A DNA stretch of 6,217 nucleotides, from the NCBI GenBank assembly GCA_018970845.1, contig JAGWVO010000221.1, positions 1-6,217 on the forward strand. Reading direction: 5' to 3'. The notes beneath the pieces were generated by a model, which was given only the letters and a program-made list of their open reading frames with translations, ran no database searches and was not told the origin of the DNA. Numbering within the stretch: the first letter of the stretch is position 1; every line of letters begins with the position of its first letter. Position numbers and translations under genes: made by a program. This stretch comes from Planctomycetota bacterium (GTDB taxonomy: Bacteria > Planctomycetota > Planctomycetia > Gemmatales > Gemmataceae). This document shows, piece after piece, positions 1 to 6,130 of this stretch.

Positions 1-167
1 TGTCTCTGTGAGCCGGTGTTCGCGAACTCCGTGGCCATTGTTCGATGAATTTGAAGCCTTTTCCAGCCAGCCGTGAATCATGCAAGCCCCGCCATCATTG
101 GACGATGATTCGGATCAAGTATTGGCGTGTGAAGCTTGGCGCCGCATTGGTGAATCTTCCGCTCGAA
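1..167. other. Non-coding 3' flank of the leftward operon
   Basis: No convincing gene is visible here on either strand. The stretch lies downstream of the DUF1501 stop codon and would hold the 3' untranslated region of the leftward operon. I see no GC-rich hairpin followed by a T run in the leftward direction, so there is no classical intrinsic terminator. The only structure is the inverted repeat at 75-111, listed separately. The left edge of the window could belong to a neighbouring gene's flank, but this cannot be judged from the bases present. Confidence 0.5.
75..111. repeat. 7-bp inverted repeat downstream of DUF1501 gene
   Basis: GAATCAT at 75-81 is the exact reverse complement of ATGATTC at 105-111, leaving a 23-base loop. 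A competing shorter pairing inside it uses ATCAT at 94-98 with ATGAT at 105-109. In a leftward transcript this could form an AT-rich hairpin about 60 bases after the DUF1501 stop codon. There is no U tract after it, so it would be a poor Rho-independent terminator. It might still protect the 3' end of the message, or be chance. Confidence 0.3.
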
Positions 168-1571
168 TCAGGCCAGTACCTCACGGGCCACGTTGCCATG
201 GACATCGGTGAGACGGTAATCGCGTCCGGCGTGGCGGTAGGTCAGTTTCTCGTGGTCGAGGCCCATGAGGTGAAGGATGGTGGCGTGGAAGTCATGGACA
301 TGGACCGGTTTCTCGACGGCTCGGATTCCATGCTCGTCGGTCGCCCCATGAACAATTCCCGGCTTGACGCCGGCCCCGGCCAGGAAAGAGCTGAAAGCCC
401 AGTTATGATGCTCCCTGCCTGGGTTGTCGGCCCTGTTGTTGAATGGGGTTCTTCCAAACTCCGTCGTCCATACCACCAGTGTCTCATCAAGAAGTCCGCG
501 GCGGGCAAGGTCGGCGATGAGTCCACCGACGGGTTGGTCGGACTGGGAGGCCAACCGGGTGTGATCGGCCATGTTGCCGTGGCTGTCCCAATTGCCGCTG
601 CTGCCGGTGTGGATGAGTTCAACGAACCGCACGCCGCGCTCGACCATCCGCCTCGCGGTGAGGCAAAGCTCTCCAAAGGTTCGGCATTCCGGCCTGTTGA
701 TGCCGTAGAGGCTTTTGGTTTCCTCCGTTTCGGTGGAAAGGTTCATCGCCTCGGGCATGGCCGATTCCATGCCGAATGCCGTGCGGAACGATCGGGAACG
801 GGCATCGAGAAACGCGGCGTCGGGGCGGGTTGAGCCATGGATGGAATTGATGGCTGCCAAGACCTCAAGTTCCTTCCTTTGCTGTTCGATGGGCAGGCGG
901 GCCTTGAGGTTGGCCACGGAATCGGAACCTCCGACCACGCGGGTTCCCTGATGCGCTCCGGGCAGGAAATCGGATGCCCAGACCTGAGTGCCCGCATAGG
1001 GCATGTTGGGTGCCAGGACGAGGAATGAAGGCAAGTCGGAATTGTTTGTTCCCAAGGCGAAGCTCACCCACGACCCGATGCTTGGCCGGGAGAAGGCGAA
1101 CGACCCCGTGTGCATTCCCAGCGTTGCATTGAAATGGTTGCTGTGGCTGGTGTGCATCGAGCGGATGAGGGCGCACCGGTCGATCTGGGAGGCGATGTGG
1201 GGGAACAGGTCGCTGATTTCTATGCCGCTGCGCCCCCTCGGCTTGAATTCCCAACCGGGCCTCTTGAGGAAAAGCTTCTCGTAGCCGCCGCGGCCTCGGG
1301 TTTCGGGATGGTCGAGGGTGACCTGCTTGCCGTGGTCGCGGCTCAGGGCCGGCTTGGGATCAAAGGCGTCGACATGCGAGACACCGCCGCTGAAAAACAC
1401 GAAAATGACTTTCTTGGCCTTGGCGGAAAAATGGGAGGAACGGGGTGAAAGCCCGTCGCGATCGGTGGCGGCCAGCAGTTCGGAGGCGAGGCCCGAGGCC
1501 AGGAGCGAGCCGCCCAGGCAGGAGCCAAGAAATCCGCGCCTCGAGCGATCTTCCGGATTCAGGTGTCTCAT
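168..1571 (-). CDS. DUF1501 family Tat-exported protein
   Basis: This 467-residue protein belongs to the DUF1501 family, which is assigned to the alkaline-phosphatase/sulfatase-like superfamily and has no established reaction. The N-terminus is a twin-arginine signal: SRRGFLG at residues 10-16, then a Gly/Ala/Leu-rich segment to about residue 35, so export of the folded protein is expected. Family landmarks follow: the first core strand with SGGVSHVDAFDPKP (61-74), the central WDSHG element, EFGRTP (371-376), GREHHNW (385-391), and a C-terminal histidine-rich block HDFHATILHLMGLD near residues 427-440. Length is normal for the family and no break is seen. The ATG lies 4 bases after the TGA of the upstream PSCyt1-PSD1 gene, and a GGTGGA motif about 9 bases before it sits inside that gene's end, which points to one transcript and coupled translation. 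This pairing is the usual planctomycete arrangement, so the two products probably share a pathway outside the cytoplasm. Family assignment is secure; substrate is unknown. Confidence 0.95.
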   Translation of the reverse strand: MRHLNPEDRSRRGFLGSCLGGSLLASGLASELLAATDRDGLSPRSSHFSAKAKKVIFVFFSGGVSHVDAFDPKPALSRDHGKQVTLDHPETRGRGGYEKLFLKRPGWEFKPRGRSGIEISDLFPHIASQIDRCALIRSMHTSHSNHFNATLGMHTGSFAFSRPSIGSWVSFALGTNNSDLPSFLVLAPNMPYAGTQVWASDFLPGAHQGTRVVGGSDSVANLKARLPIEQQRKELEVLAAINSIHGSTRPDAAFLDARSRSFRTAFGMESAMPEAMNLSTETEETKSLYGINRPECRTFGELCLTARRMVERGVRFVELIHTGSSGNWDSHGNMADHTRLASQSDQPVGGLIADLARRGLLDETLVVWTTEFGRTPFNNRADNPGREHHNWAFSSFLAGAGVKPGIVHGATDEHGIRAVEKPVHVHDFHATILHLMGLDHEKLTYRHAGRDYRLTDVHGNVAREVLA

Positions 1572-1575
1572 GGTT

Positions 1576-4479
1576 TCAGTCCACCGTCAGGAAGGAGTTG
1601 CCTGAAAGGACAACACGGGCAGCGGAAGCCAGCGATTGGGTGTCGAGCCTCGCTGAGGCGGACGGCGACAAAAGCCTGATGGCGGCCAATTCAGGATCGC
1701 TCGCCGGGCGCTGCAGGGCGATCCTGAATAGCAGTCTTAATTGCGCGTCGGTTGTCGGCTCGGCTTCAACCCTTGACGCCAAGGCCATGGCGGCGTCGTG
1801 AACCAGCGGATCATTCATGAAGTAGAGCGCCTGGGTGGGCACCGTCGTCGCCTGCCTGACGGGGGTCGTGGCGTTGGGATCCGCCCCGTCGAAGAGGGCA
1901 AAAAACGGGTGCCGACGGTTCCGTGTCGTCATCTGGTAGATGGCGCGCTTGTTGGTGTCGTACTGTGCGGCGAACGGATTGTGCTGGGTGAAACGCCATG
2001 AATCCTCGGGCGGGAACGGGTGGGACGCGCCCGGCTCCGAATCCAATTTCCCCGCGGCCACAAGAAGGCTGTCGCGGATTTCCTCCGCGGATAGCCTTCG
2101 CCTGGCGAAGCGCGATACCAACTGGTTATCCGGGTCGCGGTCATCCGGCGGACCCGCGGATTGCCTGTAAGCCTTGGAGGTGACAATCAATTTGTGCAAA
2201 CGCTTGATTTTGTAACCATGCCCAACGAAATCGCGGGCGAGCCAGTCGAGGAGTTCCGGGTGGGTTGGCTTGAGACCGCGGGATCCAAAATCGCTTGGCG
2301 TGGCGACAATGCCCAAACCAAAGTGATGCAGCCAGATCCGGTTGGCCATCACCCGCGCGGCCAGCGGATTTGAGGCGGAAGCCAGCCAGTCGGCAAGTTC
2401 GAGCCTGCCACTGGAATTGGTGGCCGACACGGGGGTGCCACCCAGAAGGGCCGGCATGCCGCGCGGCACGATCGGCCCCTTTTTCTCAGGTTCGCCCCTA
2501 ACCTGGACGGCCGCATCAACCGGTTTCAACTCGGCGACGGCATAGGCGAATTCGGATGGCCGCTTCCTGGAAAGAAGATCCGACTTTTCAGATGCGAGTT
2601 TTTTCAGGGTCGATGCGGCTTCGACATGACGGGCAAGCGCGGCCGAGGAATTCGCCGGAACCACCGACACATTGAAACCAACTCCATCCGGTCCGCCGGG
2701 ATGAGCGTCAGCCACCCATCCGGCGATGTTGAAGTTGCCATCGGTCGGGCAGAGGAAGCCGATGCCCACCGGCCCGGAGGCGCCCGGATGGGCGAAGAAC
2801 GATCTGCCCGGTAGCTTGGCGAAGACCTGAACCGGATCGGGCGAGGTGTTGACCATGGCGGCGGGAGTCTCCCCTTCGGACCGCCAAGCCATCAGGTGCT
2901 TGTTGCCGTAAGCGCCATCCGTCCAGGAGTTGAGAAGCCGTGGCTGCTTTTGCAGGTCAAGGAAGTGCCAGGCCCCGCCATGGGAAGTTGCCACGGGGTT
3001 TCCCTTGGCAAGGGAATCGATGGCTTCGGCGCGCAGATCCCAGGCTCTTGATGCATGGGTGCCGTCCGACAATGTCAGTTCAACCCTCGTGAAGTCGGCG
3101 CCCTGATTGGCAAGCGGGCTGATGGCAAGCAGAAGCATGTCGCCCTTGGCCATGCGCACGGGTGAGGGAACATCGAGTCGCGCCGAACCTCCATCCTTGA
3201 TCGATCCGCTTGTGACGGGGCGCGCCCCGGAGAAATCAAGGCGGGGCAACGCCGCCTGAATCTTGGCTATTTCAGATTCAATGGCCGCGATCCTCGCATC
3301 GGCCTTCAAGGTTTCGGCGGCTCGCTCGTGGTCGCCGGGCAGCGGAACCATGTCGCGGGGTTGGCGGTTGGCCTCGCAACCGGGGAAAGGGAAACGCGTG
3401 CTCTCAAAAATCCCGTAAAGCGCGTAGTAGTCCCGCGTGGTGATCGGATCGTATTTGTGGTCGTGGCAGCGGGCGCATCCCAGGCTGAGTCCGAGGAAGG
3501 TCCTGCCGACCGTGTCGATGACATCTTCCCGGGTGAGGTGCATGTCGCTGGCGATGTTGTGCCCGAACCGCCTTGCCACGGCAAGAAACCCGGTGGCGAC
3601 AACCAAACCATCCTTTTCGTTGTCAGCAGCGTTGGGAGCCAGGAGATCGCCGGCGATTTGGGCCCGGATGAACTTGTCGTAAGGCATGTCGCGGTTGAAG
3701 GCGTCGATGACCCAGTTCCGGTAGCGCCAGGCATTGGCAATGGGGAAGTCGCTGTTTTCACCCGCCGTGTCGGCATACCGCGCCAAATCAAGCCAGTGAC
3801 GCCCCCAGCGCTCCCCATAGGCGGGTGTGGCCAGGAGTCGATCCACCACCTTTTCGTACCCTTGGGGGGAATCATCCGAAAGGAACGCATCCATCTCCGC
3901 AGGCGTTGGCGGCAAGCCGGTGAGGTCGAAGGTGAGGCGGCGGAGGACATCCCGCTTGGCGGCGGGTTTCTGATAGGCCATGCCGGCCTTCGCCAGCTTG
4001 GTTTCCAGAAAGGCGTCGATGGGATGCCCGGGGTCGGGAGGTGGTGATTTCGCAAGGGGCTGGAAGGCCCACCATGACTTGGCCTCACTTAAACTCATTC
4101 CACCCAGTCGAGCCCCGCCTTCCCGGGGATCGTAAGCGCCGGCGGCGACCCAGGCCTCGAGATCACGAACCTCGGCGGGAGATAGCGACCGATCAGGCGG
4201 CATGGCCGAAACGGATGCGTCGCGGCGGACGGCTTTCATCAAAAGGCTTTCGGCTGGCTTTCCAGGCAGGATGGCCGGGCCTGAGTCGCCGCCCTTGGTC
4301 CATCCTGCCTTGTCATCGAGCCTGAGGCCGCCCTTTTGCTTCTCAGGCCCATGACATCCGATGCAATGCTTGGCTAGCAACGGCCTGATGGTCGATTCAA
4401 ACCGGGATTCACGGTCGTCAGCAGGCAAACGGGTGACCGCGATGGCCAGCGTCGTGATCAACAACCATGTCGGATTCAT
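1576..4479 (-). CDS. PSCyt1-PSCyt2 (DUF1549)-PSD1 (DUF1553) cytochrome-type protein
   Basis: This is a 967-residue secreted multidomain protein typical of Planctomycetota. Residues 1-20 look like a Sec signal peptide (hydrophobic core 5-15, likely cut after LPA), although its n-region has no Lys or Arg. PSCyt1 follows, with the haem motif CIGCH at 39-43 and a likely distal Met in MPP at 93-95. PSCyt2/DUF1549 spans about 152-367 and carries a second CXXCH, CARCH at 335-339. A probable coiled coil (383-411), a beta-rich segment (about 420-610) and a second helical stretch (613-640) come next. A conserved linker with VRGEP and VPRG (660-674) leads into PSD1/DUF1553 (691-967), which ends in the family-typical NSFLTVD. 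Two c-type haems suggest electron transfer or redox chemistry in the periplasm, but no reaction is known; links to polysaccharide breakdown have been proposed for this group. An in-frame ATG exists at 4596, but its 39 extra residues are polar and would bury the signal peptide. I chose the ATG at 4479, with a weak GGGA (4490-4493) 10 bases before it. It is cotranscribed with the DUF1501 gene. Confidence 0.95.
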   Translation of the reverse strand: MNPTWLLITTLAIAVTRLPADDRESRFESTIRPLLAKHCIGCHGPEKQKGGLRLDDKAGWTKGGDSGPAILPGKPAESLLMKAVRRDASVSAMPPDRSLSPAEVRDLEAWVAAGAYDPREGGARLGGMSLSEAKSWWAFQPLAKSPPPDPGHPIDAFLETKLAKAGMAYQKPAAKRDVLRRLTFDLTGLPPTPAEMDAFLSDDSPQGYEKVVDRLLATPAYGERWGRHWLDLARYADTAGENSDFPIANAWRYRNWVIDAFNRDMPYDKFIRAQIAGDLLAPNAADNEKDGLVVATGFLAVARRFGHNIASDMHLTREDVIDTVGRTFLGLSLGCARCHDHKYDPITTRDYYALYGIFESTRFPFPGCEANRQPRDMVPLPGDHERAAETLKADARIAAIESEIAKIQAALPRLDFSGARPVTSGSIKDGGSARLDVPSPVRMAKGDMLLLAISPLANQGADFTRVELTLSDGTHASRAWDLRAEAIDSLAKGNPVATSHGGAWHFLDLQKQPRLLNSWTDGAYGNKHLMAWRSEGETPAAMVNTSPDPVQVFAKLPGRSFFAHPGASGPVGIGFLCPTDGNFNIAGWVADAHPGGPDGVGFNVSVVPANSSAALARHVEAASTLKKLASEKSDLLSRKRPSEFAYAVAELKPVDAAVQVRGEPEKKGPIVPRGMPALLGGTPVSATNSSGRLELADWLASASNPLAARVMANRIWLHHFGLGIVATPSDFGSRGLKPTHPELLDWLARDFVGHGYKIKRLHKLIVTSKAYRQSAGPPDDRDPDNQLVSRFARRRLSAEEIRDSLLVAAGKLDSEPGASHPFPPEDSWRFTQHNPFAAQYDTNKRAIYQMTTRNRRHPFFALFDGADPNATTPVRQATTVPTQALYFMNDPLVHDAAMALASRVEAEPTTDAQLRLLFRIALQRPASDPELAAIRLLSPSASARLDTQSLASAARVVLSGNSFLTVD

Positions 4480-4509
4480 CTCATGATTTTCCCACGGGAT
4501 CCAACACGC

Positions 4510-4557
4510 GGCAATAGAGATGAAAGCCGAATGAGAATGTTGGCCTGGCCTATTGCC
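4510..4557. repeat. 8-bp inverted repeat, possible operator
   Basis: GGCAATAG at 4510-4517 is the exact reverse complement of CTATTGCC at 4550-4557. The half-sites are 40 bases apart centre to centre, close to four helical turns, so they would lie on the same face of the DNA. The right half-site ends directly against the candidate -35 box at 4558. This geometry would suit a regulator that binds two sites with looping. One 8-base match in a region of this size can also occur by chance, so the operator role is only a suggestion. Confidence 0.3.
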
Positions 4558-4586
4558 TTGACTCCATTGGAATTGCGACATACTTT
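4558..4586 (+). promoter_or_regulatory. Candidate housekeeping-sigma promoter for the DUF1559 operon
   Basis: TTGACT at 4558-4563 matches five of six bases of the TTGACA -35 consensus. Two overlapping -10 candidates follow: CATACT at 4579-4584 (four of six matches, 15-base spacer) and TACTTT at 4581-4586 (three of six, 17-base spacer). Transcription would begin near 4590-4595 and leave a leader of roughly 90 bases before the ATG at 4682. Promoter consensus is not well tested in planctomycetes, so this is a sequence-only suggestion. Confidence 0.35.
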
Positions 4587-4668
4587 CAAGACACATTCGG
4601 AATGCCCGATCCGATATTCATCATCTCTTGATCGCGCCTAATCTGTATCCGATGACGGCCTTTGAGAC

Positions 4669-4672
4669 GAGG
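4669..4672 (+). promoter_or_regulatory. Ribosome binding site that sets the DUF1559 start
   Basis: GAGG lies 9 bases before the ATG at 4682. The alternative in-frame starts, TTG at 4628 and ATG at 4652, have no purine-rich motif at a usable distance, so this site favours the 4682 start. That start also leaves a 13-residue leader before the prepilin cleavage point, which fits the family better than the longer versions. Confidence 0.6.
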
Positions 4673-4681
4673 TTGAACTTC

Positions 4682-5626
4682 ATGGTGCCCAATCGTTTGC
4701 CGGCTATTCGCCGCCCGGGATTCACGCTCATTGAATTGCTTGTGGTGATTGCCATCATCGCCGTGCTGATTGGCCTGCTTGTTCCGGCCGTGCAGAAGGT
4801 TCGGGAAGCCGCGAACCGGATGAGCTGCACGAACAACCTCAAGCAGCTTGGCATCGCCCTTCATTCCTACCACGACGCCATGGGAGGGCTTCCCAAGGGG
4901 GGCGAACTCATGACCCAGTTGAGTTGGCATGTCTACATCCTGCCGTTCATCGAGCAGGAGGGCCTTTTCAAGTCGTTCAGCCAGGCGGCGGGCGCCTACA
5001 CGACTGGAACGGGAAAGAACAATCCGTACGGCTTGACGAGAATCAACACCTACCAATGCCCGTCATCGACTCGCCAGACCATGGGCACCGCCGCGCCCCA
5101 CAATGTCAACACGCCGGATCTGGTCAACAATTCACCGCCCTTCATACCCCACTACTACGGCAATGGAGGGCCGAAGGGCACGAACCCCGTCACGAACACG
5201 GCCTATGGCTTCTCTAATGTCGGTACGGAGGGTGGCTTCTCGCTCGTCGGATTTTTCGACCCGGACACCACCAACAACCTCCTTCAGGACAGGGGCAAGA
5301 CGCTCTCGGAAGCCACAGACGGAACTTCCAACGCGATCATGGTCAGCGAGATCTCTTGGAACAGCGAAGTGACCGGCACGCGCTACCGATCATGGGTACG
5401 CGGTTGCGATGCCGTGCCAGTTTGCGCGGGAACGAAAAACATCGTCAATTCCATCAATACCCCCTCCATTGGCGCATTCAATGACATCGCGCCGGGCAGT
5501 TCCCATTCCGGGGGAACCAATTTTTGCATGGGTGATGCCAGCGTCCGCTTCATTCGCGACTCGATTGCGATCGCCAACCTTCGGTCCCTGGCCAGCATCA
5601 ATGGTGGCGAAACACTCGGTGATTGA
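4682..5626 (+). CDS. DUF1559 family protein with type IV prepilin N-terminus
   Basis: This 314-residue protein has a class III (prepilin-type) signal. A short basic leader ends at Gly13, followed by FTLIE at 14-18 with the conserved Glu at position +5 of the mature protein, then a hydrophobic helix to about residue 37. Prepilin peptidase should cut between Gly13 and Phe14. The mature protein would be held in the cytoplasmic membrane, or assembled as a pseudopilin, with the rest outside. The DUF1559 signature after the helix (PAVQKVREAANRMSC, 35-49, then NNLKQLG) and the YQCPS element are clear. The C-terminal processing-associated H-X9-DG motif is present as His275 to Asp285, but the Gly is Ala286. 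Several cysteines in the exported part could form disulfides. Planctomycete genomes carry many such paralogues and their function is not settled. The gene leads a two-gene operon with the lipoprotein 14 bases downstream. Family assignment is secure; the start is probable. Confidence 0.95.
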   Translation: MVPNRLPAIRRPGFTLIELLVVIAIIAVLIGLLVPAVQKVREAANRMSCTNNLKQLGIALHSYHDAMGGLPKGGELMTQLSWHVYILPFIEQEGLFKSFSQAAGAYTTGTGKNNPYGLTRINTYQCPSSTRQTMGTAAPHNVNTPDLVNNSPPFIPHYYGNGGPKGTNPVTNTAYGFSNVGTEGGFSLVGFFDPDTTNNLLQDRGKTLSEATDGTSNAIMVSEISWNSEVTGTRYRSWVRGCDAVPVCAGTKNIVNSINTPSIGAFNDIAPGSSHSGGTNFCMGDASVRFIRDSIAIANLRSLASINGGETLGD

Positions 5627-5628
5627 CT

Positions 5629-5632
5629 GGGG
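5629..5632 (+). promoter_or_regulatory. Ribosome binding site that sets the lipoprotein start
   Basis: GGGG lies 8 bases before the ATG at 5641 and 14 bases before the next in-frame ATG at 5647. The spacing favours 5641. A TTG at 5623, overlapping the DUF1559 stop, is a formal alternative but has no ribosome binding site at a normal distance and adds six residues before the signal peptide. Confidence 0.5.
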
Positions 5633-5640
5633 CCAAGTCG

Positions 5641-6024
5641 ATGTTCATGAAGCGCATTTCCTTGATGTTGTTTGTGGTGGCCCTTTTTGTGTCCGGGTGT
5701 GGGGCAGGTGACGGCCTCAAGGACATTTCCGGAACCGTGTCGCTCAAGGGCAAGGCGGTTCCCAAGGGAATGATCTGGTTCGACCCGGCACCGGATCATC
5801 CTTCCAAGCCGGTGCAGGGTTACGCCTTCATCGAGGAAGGCAAATTTGATTCAAAGACCAAGGGCAGGGGGGTAGCCAAGGGACCGTATTTGGTTCGTGT
5901 GGAAGCCTATGATGGCAAGTCATCAAGCGAGTTTCCCTATGGCAGGCCGCTCTCCAACCAAAGCCTCGAATCCAAACTCGACATTTCACCGGATGGCAAC
6001 CCTCTGGCCATCAGCCTGAAATAG
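5641..6024 (+). CDS. Small lipoprotein, carboxypeptidase-regulatory-like fold
   Basis: This 127-residue protein starts with a lipoprotein signal: Lys4-Arg5, a hydrophobic core at 6-17, and a lipobox VSGC with the lipidated Cys at residue 20. Residue +2 is Gly, not Asp, so the inner-membrane retention rule of enterobacteria does not apply; the final membrane cannot be told. The mature part is a short beta-sandwich domain. The SGTVSLKGKAVPKG element (30-43), followed by a strand and FDP (47-49), resembles the first strands of carboxypeptidase-regulatory-like or transthyretin-like domains, and GPYLVRVEAYDG (81-92) fits the family's usual later strand. The reading frame ends in a plausible final strand (DISPDGNPLAISLK). 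Such small lipoproteins commonly follow DUF1559 genes in planctomycetes, and the 14-base gap here implies cotranscription. A role beside the pseudopilin-like partner at the cell surface is likely but its nature is unknown. The stop codon falls inside the loop of a potential hairpin (6014-6036). Confidence 0.88.
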   Translation: MFMKRISLMLFVVALFVSGCGAGDGLKDISGTVSLKGKAVPKGMIWFDPAPDHPSKPVQGYAFIEEGKFDSKTKGRGVAKGPYLVRVEAYDGKSSSEFPYGRPLSNQSLESKLDISPDGNPLAISLK

Positions 6025-6130
6025 AATTTGTCAGGCGTTAGCATTGAAGTTGAATAGCCTGATCATCATTGGCTCTGAAGCGAGAATTTTAAACCTTGTT
6101 TGGGAAGATTGATAAAGCCGGCACGCCTGA
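6014..6130 (+). repeat. Set of GCCTGA/TCAGGC elements with alternative pairings
   Basis: TCAGGC at 6031-6036 can pair with three partners. They are GCCTGA at 6014-6019 (6 bp, 11-base loop that contains the lipoprotein stop codon), GCCTGA at 6057-6062 (6 bp, 20-base loop) and ACGCCTGA at 6123-6130 (8 bp when the element is taken as TCAGGCGT, 6031-6038). Only one of these can form at a time. None is followed by a T run, so they do not look like ordinary terminators. They may be part of a folded 3' untranslated region or the remains of a dispersed repeat. Confidence 0.35.

Larger units (their letters stand above)
4480..4681. other. Divergent intergenic region between the two operons
   Basis: About 200 bases separate the two divergent start codons, and they should hold the promoters and 5' leaders of both operons. 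For the rightward side there is a reasonable promoter candidate at 4558-4586 and an inverted repeat at 4510-4557. For the leftward side I examined the reverse complement and found no convincing -35/-10 pair; a TTGAAA is present (4588-4593) but no acceptable -10 follows at 16-18 bases. Translation of the rightward gene could formally begin further upstream, at TTG 4628 or ATG 4652, which would shorten this region. Confidence 0.6.

Noticed and set aside
18..27. Perfect 10-bp palindrome GTTCGCGAAC
   Set aside because: Several palindromes of this length are expected by chance in a window of this size, and no gene start lies next to it.
45..833. 262-codon rightward open frame opposite the DUF1501 gene
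   Set aside because: It lies antisense to a clear DUF1501 coding region, its translation shows no family motifs, and long antisense frames are common in GC-rich genes.
3328..4047. 239-codon rightward open frame opposite the PSCyt2 region
   Set aside because: It is antisense to a conserved domain with the CARCH motif and has a low-complexity Gly/Val/Arg-rich translation with no recognisable family.
3306..4088. 260-codon leftward open frame in a second frame of the PSCyt1-PSD1 gene
   Set aside because: It overlaps the conserved PSCyt2 domain in another frame, and its translation is rich in Pro, Ser and Arg, as expected of an out-of-frame reading.
4588..4593. Leftward TTGAAA as a -35 box for the PSCyt1-DUF1501 operon
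   Set aside because: No acceptable -10 hexamer follows at a usual spacing.
4586..5056. 156-codon leftward open frame opposite the DUF1559 gene
   Set aside because: It is antisense to the prepilin signal and DUF1559 signature, which are unmistakable on the other strand.
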